NCBI RefSeq assembly: GCF_036404855.1 | Contig: NZ_DASWYS010000301.1 | Location: forward strand, 1-64,000 | Length of the DNA stretch: 64,000 nucleotides | Source of the DNA: Pelomonas sp036404855 | GTDB taxonomy: Bacteria > Pseudomonadota > Gammaproteobacteria > Burkholderiales > Burkholderiaceae_C | Direction of reading: 5' to 3' | Part shown: in pieces, positions 35,155-45,300 of the stretch | Layout: each line of letters opens with the position of its first letter | Numbering within the stretch: the stretch's first letter is position 1 | The notes under the pieces: model-generated | Told to the model about the DNA's origin: nothing | Databases searched by the model: none | Seen by the model: only the letters and a program-made list of their open reading frames with translations | Position numbers and translations under genes: made by a program

Positions 35155-35367
35155 ATGGCCAGCCTGACCGACCTGACCGACCGCGTGGAGCGCCTGCTCC
35201 TTCGCCACGACGAAATCCTGCGCACAAACCTGCTGCTGCAGGTGCAGCTGACCGCCATCACGCAGGAGCGCGACAGCCTGCGCTCTCGCCTGAACGCGGC
35301 GCGCGCGCGCGTCGACGCGCTGCTGGAGCGCCTGCCCGCCGAGACCCCGAAGGAGGAGCAGCCATGA
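35155..35367 (+). CDS. ZapB-like small coiled-coil protein
   Basis: 70-residue protein that is almost one continuous amphipathic coiled coil (residues about 5-60, with regular Leu spacing), ending in an acidic Pro-rich tail. It fits the short ZapB-like/TIGR02449 type found directly upstream of zapA. It is presumed to act with ZapA at the FtsZ ring. Its stop overlaps the zapA start (ATGA). The function is inferred from position and shape. Confidence 0.72.
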   Translation: MASLTDLTDRVERLLLRHDEILRTNLLLQVQLTAITQERDSLRSRLNAARARVDALLERLPAETPKEEQP

Positions 35368-35672
35368 AGCAGATGGAAGTGACCATCATGGGCCAGAGCT
35401 ATCTGCTTGGCTGCCCCGACGGCGGCGAGGCCGCGTTGACCGCGGCCGTGGCGCAGGTGGACCGCGAGATGAGCGCCATCCGAGACGCCGGCAAGGTGAA
35501 GGCACGCGAGCGCATCGCCGTGCTGGCGGCGCTCAACCTCGCCTACCAGCTCGCCGAGACGCCCCGGGAGGCAGCGCCGCGCGCGGCTCCTTCGGCGGCC
35601 TCGGGGCCCGAGCTGGATGCCCTCGTCAAGAGGCTGGACGAGGCGCTGGAACACGACGGACAGTTGCTCTAG
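35364..35672 (+). CDS. zapA: cell division protein ZapA
   Basis: 102-residue FtsZ-ring-associated protein. The N-terminal globular part has MEVTIMGQSYLLGCPDGGEAAL followed by the helical VDREMSAIRDAGKVKARERIAVLAALNLAYQL, and then a dimerising coiled coil. Met4 is an alternative start. It is coupled to the ZapB-like gene and converges on the peptidase gene 9 nt away. Confidence 0.94.
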   Translation: MKQMEVTIMGQSYLLGCPDGGEAALTAAVAQVDREMSAIRDAGKVKARERIAVLAALNLAYQLAETPREAAPRAAPSAASGPELDALVKRLDEALEHDGQLL

Positions 35673-35681
35673 GCGCCCGGC

Positions 35682-37544
35682 CTACGCCTGCATGCGCGGG
35701 TGGATGGGCTCGAAGGCGCCACGGCGGATCTCGTCCAGCGTCGGCGACTCCCCCGCCCAGAGCGCAAGCGCCGGCCCCGGCAGGCTGAGGTTGCCCTCCA
35801 GCCAACGGCACAGCGCAAAGCGGTCCTCGTCCGCCATGCCCGGCAGCTCGACGAAGACGAGGTAGGCCCGGCGGCGCGGGAACTCGCGCAGGGTCTTGCT
35901 CACGAGCCAGCAGCGCGCGACGGGCTTGCAACGTGCCAGCTCCGCCTGCACCTCTCCCAGCTCGAACGCGGACAGATCGTGCCGCGTGATCTGGCCGAAG
36001 TACGGTGTCTGGCGCAGCTCCTCCCAGGCCCGCTCCTCCCCCGCCTCCGCCTGCCGGGCCCGCTCGCGCCAGAGCTTGAGCGCGGCGGCGTCATGCACCA
36101 GGCCCGCACGCGGCGTCTCCAGTTCATCGACGGCCTGGCGAGCGGCCCACCAGCGGTGGTCGCCACCCGCATCCCACAGGCGTTGCAGCACCTGCAGCCG
36201 GGCCACGCGGTCACCCTGGGTCAGCGTCGCCGCCAGCCCCAGCAGCGCGCCCGGGTGCTCCGCGCTGCGCTGCAGCGCGAGCTCGTACAGCGGACGCACG
36301 TCCGCATGGCGATCGAGGCAGCGGCGCAGCCTGGCCTCCTCGACGAGGTCATTGGCATTGCCGGTCGCCCGCGCAGCCGCCAGCGCCTGCAGCCGCTCGC
36401 GCACGCGAACCAGCCAAGCGTGCTGCTGTTTCCAGTCTCCGGCGTTGTCCTTGCACCATTGGCGATCGAAATGCGCAATCCAGCGTTCCGTCCCTTCGCC
36501 GAGCAGCGACAGCGCACCACGTCGTGACCACTCCGGCAGCACCGCCTGGGCACCCAGCGAGGCCACGCGGTCACGCAGGCTGGGGTGGGTATCGTCCAGG
36601 TCGCTGACGCGCGCCAGGGCCTGACGCAGGGCCTCGCCCGCAAAGCCGGGCTCGGGCGGCTGCAGCAATTGCGCGCGCATCACCTTGAATGGCCCGACGG
36701 GCAGCGCCGCCTCGGCCGCGCCGCGCCAGTGGTCACCCCAGAATTGCTGCTGGAGCCAGGCGCCCCGCACCTCGATCTCCACCAACGCCGCCGCTGCCGC
36801 CTCGTGACCCACCAGGCGGCCAGCGATGCGGTCGGCTTCGTACTCGTCCTGGCGTGCCAGCGCGAAGGTCTTGGCCGCGAAGCGCGGAAAGTACCAGTTG
36901 AGGAAGGCCTGCGTGGCGGCCGCGGCCATGCCGGAGTCGTTGCGCATGCTGTCGTGCAGGCGCAGCCACGACTGCCGCGTGCGGTAGATCCACGCGGCAA
37001 AGCGCCCATGATTGCCACGCAGATGCCCGTATTCGTGCGCCAGCACGGCGTACAGGCGCGGCTTGTCCAGCGCCATCAGCAGCGGCAGGCCAACAGTCAG
37101 CGTGTTCACCGCACCGCCCAGCAGCCCCCAACGCGGCGTCTGCCGGATGCTGGCATTGAACTCGGCGTCCAGGTAGACGGCATGGATGGGCGGCCCGTGG
37201 ATCTTCTTGCGGATGCGCTCCAGGGCCTCAAACAGCACCGGGGCCTCGCGCGCCGTGAGGGGCATGCCGTCGGGGGCATCCAGGCGCACCCACAGTGCCC
37301 GCAGGCTCGCCCACAGCAGGCCCAGGGCTCCCAGCAGGCCCCACAGCAGCCCGATGCGAAAGCGCCCATGCAGCAACTGCGGCAGCAACCAGGCCACCAG
37401 AGCGGTCGCCAGCGCCAGGCAGCCCAGCACCCAGACGTAGCCCAGGGCTGCGAAAGCGGCGACGCCGCGGCGGTAGGCGCGGCTGTCCTGCGCACTGGCC
37501 TGCTCGCTCACGCGCACCATGTGCACGAAGTCCGCCTGATTCAT
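35682..37544 (-). CDS. M48 family metallopeptidase, membrane-anchored, long C-terminal domain
   Basis: 620-residue zinc peptidase. Two hydrophobic segments (about 33-55 and 64-86) precede the catalytic domain. The zinc motif HEYGH is at 170-174 and the third ligand lies in EYEAD (Glu236). The last 350 residues are Arg/Leu/Ala-rich and helical, with repeat-like features of uncertain type, not found in HtpX. I start at the ATG of 37542-37544, which has GGGAGGG 4 nt upstream; a start at 37565 lacks spacing. It sits alone, opposite in direction, between zapA and the 6S RNA gene. Substrate unknown. Confidence 0.87.
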   Translation of the reverse strand: MNQADFVHMVRVSEQASAQDSRAYRRGVAAFAALGYVWVLGCLALATALVAWLLPQLLHGRFRIGLLWGLLGALGLLWASLRALWVRLDAPDGMPLTAREAPVLFEALERIRKKIHGPPIHAVYLDAEFNASIRQTPRWGLLGGAVNTLTVGLPLLMALDKPRLYAVLAHEYGHLRGNHGRFAAWIYRTRQSWLRLHDSMRNDSGMAAAATQAFLNWYFPRFAAKTFALARQDEYEADRIAGRLVGHEAAAAALVEIEVRGAWLQQQFWGDHWRGAAEAALPVGPFKVMRAQLLQPPEPGFAGEALRQALARVSDLDDTHPSLRDRVASLGAQAVLPEWSRRGALSLLGEGTERWIAHFDRQWCKDNAGDWKQQHAWLVRVRERLQALAAARATGNANDLVEEARLRRCLDRHADVRPLYELALQRSAEHPGALLGLAATLTQGDRVARLQVLQRLWDAGGDHRWWAARQAVDELETPRAGLVHDAAALKLWRERARQAEAGEERAWEELRQTPYFGQITRHDLSAFELGEVQAELARCKPVARCWLVSKTLREFPRRRAYLVFVELPGMADEDRFALCRWLEGNLSLPGPALALWAGESPTLDEIRRGAFEPIHPRMQA

Positions 37545-37604
37545 GAAACCCTCCCTGAAGCTCATCTCTTTTCGGCGCCGCATCCTAGCCACCTTTGCAG
37601 GTTC

Positions 37605-37610
37605 TAGAAT
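37605..37610 (+). promoter_or_regulatory. -10 element upstream of the 6S RNA gene
   Basis: TAGAAT matches the -10 consensus at 5 of 6 positions and would start transcription about 7 nt later, at the 5' end of the predicted 6S RNA. I cannot find a good -35 at 16-18 nt. The peptidase promoter must lie in the same 70 nt on the other strand. Confidence 0.4.
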
Positions 37611-37614
37611 CACC

Positions 37615-37797
37615 CCCGTCCACCGCACCGACGGGCTTTTATTTCCTTCATCCGATGCTCTATGAGCAAGGGCTTGGAAAATTCCGGACGGGCGTGATCG
37701 TCTCGCGTCAGATGAACCCGAAGTCCGGCTGACCTCGCCCACCTGATTACCCCTGGGTGTTCAGGATCTCGGCCCCCGGATCGCGGTGGACACCTCT
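37615..37797 (+). ncRNA. ssrS: 6S RNA (probable)
   Basis: About 183 nt, the size of 6S RNA, which mimics an open promoter and sequesters sigma70 RNA polymerase. The ends close perfectly: GTCCACCGC at 37618-37626 pairs with GCGGTGGAC at 37783-37791 over 9 bp. The apical part is a long hairpin (CCGGAC/GUCCGG with GGG/CCC and a further 6-bp stem inside, 37684-37729), leaving a large central bubble on both sides. The 3' end runs into TCTTTT. Position downstream of zapA and upstream of the EVE gene is the usual 6S site in Burkholderiales, to my knowledge. Exact ends are estimates. Confidence 0.68.
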
Positions 37798-37800
37798 TTT
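37756..37800 (+). terminator. terminator-like hairpin at the 3' end of the 6S RNA
   Basis: GGTGTTC (37756-37762) and GGACACC (37788-37794), with GATC/GATC inside, form a stem followed by TCTTTT. It competes with the 5'-3' closing stem of the 6S RNA, so both may exist at different times. The 119 nt from here to the EVE start contain further small hairpins (CCGGC/GCCGG, CTGGC/GCCAG) and no gene. Confidence 0.5.
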
Positions 37801-37919
37801 CACGAGCCCCCCTACCGGCTTCGCCGGCCCCCGCCAGGGGTTGAACTCGGCGGTCTGGCAAAGCCAGTGCCTCGGGTTCCGCTGGGGCAGGCACGACGTC
37901 TTGTCCCTGCGGAGGAGCA

Positions 37920-38374
<455 letters not shown>

Positions 38375-38378
<4 letters not shown>

Positions 38379-39187
38379 CGGCCCCTCTCGTCATCGAGCT
38401 GCTGGCGCTCGGACTCGGGGCAGGCTTCCTGGCCGGCCTGCTGGGCATCGGCGGCGGCATGCTGATGGTGCCCTTCCTGACTCTCATCCTGGGCCAGCGC
38501 GGCGTCGAGGCCGGGCTGGCGGTCAAGATGGCCATCGCGACCTCGATGGCGACCATCATGTTCACGTCGCTGTCCAGTGTGCGCGCCCACCACAAGCGCG
38601 GTGCCGTGCGCTGGGACCTCGTCCGGGGCCTCGCCCCGGGGATCCTGCTCGGCGGCCTGATGGCCGGCGCGGGCCTGTTCGCGCTGATCAAGGGCGCCTG
38701 GCTGGCCCTCGTGTTCGCGGCCTTCGTCAGCTTCTCGGGCTGGCAGATGCTGCGCAACAGGCGCCCTGCGCCCAGTCGCCAGATGCCCGGCACGGCTGGC
38801 CAGCTCGGCGCCGGCGCCGGCATCGGTCTGCTGTCGGGCCTGGTGGGTGCCGGCGGCGGCTTCGTCAGCGTGCCCTTCATGGTCTGGTGCAACATCCCGG
38901 TGCACTTGGCCGTCGCGACCAGCGCCGCCCTCGGCTTCCCGATCGCCGTCGCGAACACGCTGGGCTACGTCGTCGGCGGCTGGGGGCTGGCGCCGGCCCT
39001 GCCGGGTGCCCTGGGCTATCTCTACCTGCCGGCACTGGCGGTGATCGCCGTGGCCAGCGTGACGATGGCGCCGCTGGGCGCCCGCGCGGCACACGCGATG
39101 GACGTGGGTCAGCTGAAGAAGGTGTTTGCGGGCCTGCTGTTCGCACTCGCGGCCTACATGCTCTGGAAGGGCCTGGCCCAGCTGTAG
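38375..39187 (+). CDS. TSUP family permease (TauE/SafE-like)
   Basis: 270-residue membrane protein of the sulfite/sulfoacetate exporter superfamily with about eight helices in two repeats. Each repeat starts with a glycine-rich motif: GIGGGMLMVPFL and GAGGGFVSVPFM. The GTG at 38375 overlaps the EVE stop (GTGA) and gives a sensible N-terminus; upstream in-frame sequence lies inside the EVE gene. The transported ion is unknown; sulfur-containing anions are the family norm. Confidence 0.88.
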
Positions 39188-39226
39188 GCGGCCCGCGCGC
39201 CGGGGCAGCCGTTAAGCTCCGCGCCC

Positions 39227-40156
39227 ATGAAACACACCGCCCTCGTTCTGGCCCTGGCCGGCCTGATGTGCAGCGCCGCCGCGGCCGCGCCCGCCAAGCC
39301 CCCCGCCAAGAAGAAGACCGCCGCGGAGATCCTGACCTCATCGCCTGCCGGCGACTGGCGCGCACTGGATCCCGACAACACGCTGCTCATGGAGCTCGCT
39401 TCGGGCCAGGTCCTCATCGAGCTGGCACCCCGCTTCGCGCCGGCCCATGCGGCCAACATCCGCGCGCTCGCCCGGGGCGGCTACTGGGACGGCCTGGCAA
39501 TCGTGCGCGTGCAGGACAACTTCGTCACCCAGTGGGGTGACCCCGACGGCGAGGACGCCGCCAAGGCCAGGCCGCTGCCCGCGGGCGCGGCGGCCAAGCT
39601 GCCGGCCGAGTTCTCGGTGCCGCTGGACCGCGTGGGCAAGGCCGCCCGCTTCGCCAAGCTGCCCGACGTGGACGGCTGGGCGCCGCGTACCGGGTTCGCG
39701 GATGGCTTTCCCGTCGCCGCCGATCCCAAGGCCGGCAAGGCCTGGCTGGCACATTGCTACGGCATGGTCGGTGCCGGCCGCAGCGACGCCGTCGACTCCA
39801 GCAACGGCACCGAGCTCTACGTCGTGATCGGCCATGCGCCGCGCGGCCTGGACCTGAACATCACTGTGGTCGGCCGCGTCATCAAGGGCATGGAGCTGCT
39901 GTCCGCGCTGCCCCGTGGCAGCGCTGCCCTGGGCTTCTACGACAAGCCCGAGCAGCGCACCGGCATCCTGCGCGTGCGCCTGCTGGCCGAAGTGCCGGCG
40001 GCCGAGCGGCCGGCGCTGCAGGTGCTGAAGACCGAGTCGGCCACCTGGACCCGGTTGCTGGACGCCCGGCGCTATCGCGGCGGCTGGTTCGTGCACAGCC
40101 CGGGCCACGTCGACGTCTGCAGCGCCGGCGTGCCGACGCGGCCGACACCGCCCTGA
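39227..40156 (+). CDS. periplasmic cyclophilin-type peptidyl-prolyl isomerase
   Basis: 309-residue protein with a cleavable signal peptide (about residues 1-21, MKHTALVLALAGLMCSAAAAA) and a Pro/Lys-rich linker. The cyclophilin fold follows (LLMELASGQVLIELAPRFAPAHAANIRALARGGYWDG, FVTQWGDPDG, GTELYVVIGHAPRGLDLNITVVGRVIKGM). It is longer than PpiA, with an insert in the middle and an extension at the C-terminus. Expected to help fold periplasmic proteins. Confidence 0.88.
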   Translation: MKHTALVLALAGLMCSAAAAAPAKPPAKKKTAAEILTSSPAGDWRALDPDNTLLMELASGQVLIELAPRFAPAHAANIRALARGGYWDGLAIVRVQDNFVTQWGDPDGEDAAKARPLPAGAAAKLPAEFSVPLDRVGKAARFAKLPDVDGWAPRTGFADGFPVAADPKAGKAWLAHCYGMVGAGRSDAVDSSNGTELYVVIGHAPRGLDLNITVVGRVIKGMELLSALPRGSAALGFYDKPEQRTGILRVRLLAEVPAAERPALQVLKTESATWTRLLDARRYRGGWFVHSPGHVDVCSAGVPTRPTPP

Positions 40157-40159
40157 GCC

Positions 40160-42028
40160 TCAGCCGGCACCGAGCATCAGCGCCACACGGTACGTGATGA
40201 ACGAGGCCAGGTAGGCCAGCCCGAACAGATAGGCCAGCATGATCAGCGGCAGCCGGTACCCGCCGGTCTCGCGCTTCACGGCGGCCAGCGTCGCGATGCA
40301 CTGCGGCGCGAACACATACCAGGCCAGCAGGGACAGCGCCGTCGCCAGGCTCCAGCTCTGGGCGATCAGCGGCGCCAGAGCCTGCGCGGCTTCGTCACCG
40401 GTGGCGGACAGCGCATAGACGGTGCCCAGCGCACTGATGGCCACCTCGCGCGCCGCCAGCCCCGGCACCAGCGCCAGGCTGATCTGCCAGTTGAAACCGA
40501 TAGGTTCGAAGATCTTCGCCAGGCCCGCGCCCAGCCAGCCGGCAACGCTGTACTGGATGGGTGCGCCCGTCGCACCCTCGGGCGGCGCCGGGAAGCTGGC
40601 CAGCAGCCACAGCAAGAGCGTCAGCACCAGGATGATGCCGCCCACGCGCTTGATGAAGATCATCGCGCGCTGCCACAGGCCGACAGCGATGGACCGGGGG
40701 TGCGGCCAGTGGTAGTTCGGCAGCTCCATCATCAGCGGCCGGACGAGTCGGCCCGCGCTGGTGAAGCGTTTCAGCACCCAGGCGATGGCGAGCGCCCCCA
40801 CGATGCCGGCCAGGTACAGGCCGAACAGCACCAGGCCCTGGAGCTCCAGGCCGGCCACCGTGCGCTGCGGCACGAAGGCGCCGATCAGCAAGGCATAGAC
40901 CGGCAGCCGCGCCGAGCAGGTCATCAGCGGCGCGATCATGATGGTGACGATGCGGTCGCGCGGGTTGGCGATGGAGCGCGTGGCCATGATGCCCGGGATG
41001 GCGCAGGCGAAGCTCGACAGCAGCGGGATGAAGCTGCGGCCGGACAGGCCCACGCTGCCCATCAGCCGATCCAGCAGCAGCGCGGCGCGCGGCAGGTAGC
41101 CCGACTCCTCCAGCACGAGGATGAAGAAGAACAGGATCAGAATCTGCGGCAGGAAGACCAGCACGCCGCCGGCACCGGCGATGACCCCGTCGACGATGAG
41201 GCTGTGGAACCAGCCGGGCGGAATGAAGTTGCCCACCTGTTCGCCCAGCCAGGCCATGCTGGCCTCGATCATCGCCATGGGCTTCTCGGCCCAGGAGAAC
41301 ACGGCCTGGAAGAGCAGGAAGAGCAGCACCGCCAGGATGACTGAGCCGGCCACCGGGTGCAGAAGCACGCGGTCCACGCGGTCGCTGGGCAGGGTGGGCA
41401 GTTCATGGTCGAGGTCCAGCGCGCGCAGCCAGGTCTTGACAACGGCGTGGTCGTCGTCGGGCTGCCCGGCGGCGATGGGCGCACCTTCCCACACCTCGGG
41501 CCTGTCGAGCAGCGCACGCAGCTCGTCCAGGCCTTCCTTGTGGATGGCGACGGTGCGCACGACGGGCAGGCCCAGTTGCGCGCCCAGCGCCGCAACATCG
41601 ATCTTGAGGCCGCGGCGGGCAGCCAGGTCGGCCATGTTCAGGGCCACCACCACGGGCATGCCCATGCGGCGCACGGCCAGCAGCAGGCGCAGGTTGCGGC
41701 GCAGGTTGGTCGCGTCCAGCACACAGACGACGAGGTCGGGCCGCTTCTCGCCCTTGGCCCGTCCGGCCAGCACGTCGCAGGTGACGCGCTCGTCGGGCGA
41801 GCGCGGATGCAGGCTGTAGGTGCCGGGAAGGTCCAGCAGGCGCAGCGTCTTGCCCGCGGTCGTGACAAGGCGCCCTTCCTTGCGCTCGACAGTGACGCCA
41901 GCGTAGTTGGCCACCTTCTGGTGGCTCCCGGTCAAGCCATTGAAAAGAGCCGTCTTGCCGCAGTTCGGGTTGCCGACGAGGGCGACGAGCTTGCCGCCGC
42001 GATGGACGTGGACGACCGCCTCAGTCAT
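40160..42028 (-). CDS. feoB: ferrous iron transporter FeoB
   Basis: 622-residue Fe(II) transporter with an N-terminal cytoplasmic G-domain: G1 GNPNCGKT at 19-26, G2 Thr in NYAGVTVERKEG, G3 DLPGTYSL and G4 NMAD. The membrane part has the two gate regions expected of the family (SSFACAIPGIMATR and LTCSARLPVYALLI-type). It is the compact form and has no feoC beside it. It overlaps feoA by 8 nt and converges on the cyclophilin gene. Confidence 0.96.
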   Translation of the reverse strand: MTEAVVHVHRGGKLVALVGNPNCGKTALFNGLTGSHQKVANYAGVTVERKEGRLVTTAGKTLRLLDLPGTYSLHPRSPDERVTCDVLAGRAKGEKRPDLVVCVLDATNLRRNLRLLLAVRRMGMPVVVALNMADLAARRGLKIDVAALGAQLGLPVVRTVAIHKEGLDELRALLDRPEVWEGAPIAAGQPDDDHAVVKTWLRALDLDHELPTLPSDRVDRVLLHPVAGSVILAVLLFLLFQAVFSWAEKPMAMIEASMAWLGEQVGNFIPPGWFHSLIVDGVIAGAGGVLVFLPQILILFFFILVLEESGYLPRAALLLDRLMGSVGLSGRSFIPLLSSFACAIPGIMATRSIANPRDRIVTIMIAPLMTCSARLPVYALLIGAFVPQRTVAGLELQGLVLFGLYLAGIVGALAIAWVLKRFTSAGRLVRPLMMELPNYHWPHPRSIAVGLWQRAMIFIKRVGGIILVLTLLLWLLASFPAPPEGATGAPIQYSVAGWLGAGLAKIFEPIGFNWQISLALVPGLAAREVAISALGTVYALSATGDEAAQALAPLIAQSWSLATALSLLAWYVFAPQCIATLAAVKRETGGYRLPLIMLAYLFGLAYLASFITYRVALMLGAG

Positions 42029-42284
42029 GACGGCGCGTCGTCACGGCGATGCAATCGGCTTCGGCGTGGCGCAGCGCAAACGTCGACTGCCCGACGCGCA
42101 CGACCAGGTTGCTCGTGCGCAGGGCGCCGCGGCGCAGCACGCGCACGGCCTCTCCCGGCATGAAACCCAGGTCGGCCAGCCAGGCGGCCCACTCCGGCGA
42201 ATGCTGGGGGGCACGCACCTGCTCGACGGTCAGCGCCTGTCCGGCAGGGGCGGCGGCGAGGCTGGAGGACAGCGGCTCGAACAT
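42021..42284 (-). CDS. feoA: ferrous iron transport protein FeoA
   Basis: 87-residue SH3-like protein that stimulates FeoB. The core LADLGFMPGEAVRVLRRGALRTSNLVVRVGQSTFALRHAEADCIAV is typical. The start codon lies 28 nt below the Fur site. The ribosome site is weak. Confidence 0.92.
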   Translation of the reverse strand: MFEPLSSSLAAAPAGQALTVEQVRAPQHSPEWAAWLADLGFMPGEAVRVLRRGALRTSNLVVRVGQSTFALRHAEADCIAVTTRRHD

Positions 42285-42310
42285 GGGCAGATCGACAGGC
42301 AGTCGGTTTG

Positions 42311-42327
42311 ATGAGAATGATTCTCAT
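42311..42327 (-). promoter_or_regulatory. Fur box of feoAB
   Basis: ATGAGAATGATTCTCAT is a perfect 17-bp palindrome with the 7-1-7 layout of Fur operators (TGAGAAT-x-ATTCTCA type). It lies 27 nt upstream of feoA, where bound Fe-Fur would block transcription when iron is ample. Confidence 0.9.
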
Positions 42328-42357
42328 TGTACTCCCACCAACCCCCGTCCGGCACGT

Positions 42358-42388
42358 GGGAACGGGTTTTGCCCGCGAGGTCGTTCCC
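42358..42388 (-). terminator. stem-loop between the kinase operon and feoA
   Basis: GGGAACG (42358-42364) and CGTTCCC (42382-42388) form a perfect 7-bp stem 9 nt past the stop of the 1256-residue kinase gene. There is no T-run. It plausibly marks the end of that operon upstream of the feo promoter. Confidence 0.4.
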
Positions 42389-42397
42389 GTGAACAGC

Positions 42398-45300
42398 TCA
42401 GCGCGGATTGAGACGATCCAGCAACTGGTCGCAGGCCTTCAGCGCCTTGGCGAAATCCAGCCGCGCGACTGCGGCCGCGAGCGACGCCACCTCCGGGCCG
42501 AGCTCGTCCGCATAGGCGGCCGCCAACTGTTCGCTGACGGCGACCGAGCGCATGTTGCGCTCCATCAGCAGCTGACGCATCCGGCGCAGGGCCGCGAGCG
42601 GGTCGCCGCCGACGCCGGACGGCGCGGCCGGGCCGACGGGCGCAGGCGGTGCGGCCGCGGTGAGCGCCGCCAGCGCGGCCAGGCTCTCGCCCAGCAGCGC
42701 ACGCAGGGCTGCCAGATCCAGGGCCTCCCCCGCGGCACCGTCACGCAGCGCCTGCTCTTGCCGCCCCGCCTCGGCGGCCAACGCGCTGGCACCGACGACG
42801 CCGGCCAAGCCGCGCAAGGTGTGCAGCGTGCGCAGGGCATCGTTGCGGGCCTGCTGCCGCAGATGCCGGTCCAGGGCTTCCATCTCCGCCGGCCCATCCT
42901 GGCCGAATGACTTCACCAGACGGTCGTACAACGCCTGTCGCCCGCCGAGCCGCCGCAGCGCCGCTTCGGGCTCCAGCAGGGCACAGCTGGCGGGGGTCGC
43001 CGGCGAGACGGGTCCGACGTAGCGGCAAAGGCAGGCAACCAGTTGCGCCAGATCCACCGGCTTGGCGACATGGTCGCGCATGCCGGCGGCCAGGCACGCC
43101 TGGCGGTCGGCCTCCATCGCATTGGCCGTCATGGCGATGACGAGGCTGTCCGGCCGACGCGCGAGGATGCGCTGCGTCGCCTCGAAGCCGTCGATGTCGG
43201 GCATTTGCACATCCATCAGGATGGCGTCGTAGGCCGGCTCGGCCACGAGGGCGAGGTGCACGCCTTCCACCCCGCCACTGGCCAGCGTGACCACCGCGCC
43301 CTCGCCTTCCAGCAGCTCCTGGGCGACCTGCTGGTTGAAGGCGTTGTCCTCGACGATAAGCAACCGCATGCCCGCCAGGCGCTGTTCCTCGGACGCATCG
43401 CGCTGCGGCTGCAGGGGCTGCCCACCGGTGGCCTCGGCAACGGCGTCGTACAGCATCGACGCCGTGACCGGCTTGACGAGGTAGCCGCCCAGGCTCTGCA
43501 TGTCCTGCTCGCTTCGCTCCGCCAGCAACTCGCGGCCATGGGCCGTGACCATGATGATGACCGGCGCATCCGACTCGTGGCTGTCGCGGATGCGGCGCGC
43601 GGTTTCCCAGCCGTCCAGCCCCGGCATGCGCCAGTCCATCAGGATGAGCTGGTAACGGGGCTCGCCCCGCTCGGCCGCCTCGTGCACCAGGTCCAGCGCC
43701 TGCTCGCCGCTGGCCGCCAGGTCGCAGTCCCAGCCCAGGCTGGCGCCGATGCCTTGCAGCACCTCGCGGGCCATGGGGTTGTCATCGACGATGAGGACCT
43801 TGAGGCCGCATTGGGCCGGGTCGGCCTCGTCGCCACCGGCCGGTGCACTCTCCATCGACAGCTCGAAATGGAAACGGCTGCCCTCGCCGACGTGGCTGTC
43901 CACCCGCAACTCGCCGCCCATCAGCGAGACCAGGCGGCGGCTGATCGCCAGGCCCAGCCCGGTGCCGCCGTAGCGCCGCGAGGTGCTCTGCTCAGCCTGG
44001 CTGAAGCCCTCGAAGATGTGCTCCAGCTTGTCGGGCGCAATGCCAATGCCGGTGTCGCTGACCTCGAAGCGCAGCCGCGCCCGGCCGCCCTCCTCGCCCA
44101 GCAGCTTCAGGCCCAGCACCACCTCGCCCCGCTCGGTGAACTTGAGCGCATTGCCGGCCAGGTTGAGCAGCACCTGGCGCAACCGCATCGCATCGCCGAC
44201 CAGGGCCGGCGGCAGGTGTGGGTCGAGGCGGAACAGCACCTCGATGTCCTTGGCGCCGACGTTGGCCGACAGGATGACGGCCAGCTCCCGCATGAAGTCG
44301 CTGAGCTCGAAACGGTGCGGGTCCAGCTCCATCTTGCCGGCCTCGACCTTGGAGAAGTCCAGCACGTCGTTGATGACGGCCAGCAGCGCCTGGGCCGCCG
44401 TGCGGGCCTTGCTGGCGTAGTCATGCTGACGCGGCGACAGCTCGGTGCGCATCAGCAGGTTGAGCATGCCCAGCGCGCCGTTCATCGGTGTGCGGATCTC
44501 GTGGCTCATGTTGGCCAGGAAGTCGCTCTTGGCCTGGCTGGCCGCCTCGGCTGCGACGCGCGCACGCACGAGCTCCACCTCCGCGCGGTGCCGCTCGGTC
44601 ACGTCGATAAGCATCTGCACGACGTTGACGAGGCGGCCCCGCCGGTCGCGGATGGCGCTCGCGCTGGCGTCGACGAACAGCTCGCCGCCGCCAGGCAGTG
44701 CGAAGCCGCGTTCGAAGCGCACATGCTCCATCCGCCCGCCGGCCAGCCTGCTCAGCTCACCGCCAAGCACGCGCCCCGCGCGGAAGTCGGGCAGGTCGGC
44801 GAGCTTGGCGCCATGCAGTTCGCCGGCCTCGCGGCAGAGCATGGCTGTCAGCGCCTGGTTCACGTCGAGGATGGTGCCCTGCGCGTCGCACAGCGCGATG
44901 CCGACCTGGGCCCGTTCGAAGACGCCGCGGAAGCGCTGTTCGCTGTCATTCAGCGCACGTGTGCGCTGCTCCACGCGCGCCTCCAGCAGCTGCCGCTCGA
45001 CGACCAACTGCTCGGTCATGTGGTTGAAACCTCGCGCCAGCTCGCGGAACTCGCGGAAGCCGCAGACCGGCGCGCGCTCGTCCAGCTTGCCGCCGGCGAT
45101 GCGGGCGACGGCTGCGTTGAGCATCTCCACCGGCTCGACGATGCGACGCCTCAGAAGCAGCCCCAGCGCCGGCGCCAGCAGCAAGGCCAGACCGAAGGCA
45201 ACGAACAGGCGATCGCGAAGCGCATGCGCCGGCGCAAAGGCCTCGGCCGCGTCCAGGTTGACGGTGATGCCCCAGTCCAGCGCAGGCAGATGGCGCCAAG

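Noticed and set aside
37800..37919. 6S RNA placed next to the EVE start codon
   Set aside because: This stretch has small hairpins but its ends do not pair, whereas 37618-37626 and 37783-37791 pair perfectly at the right distance.
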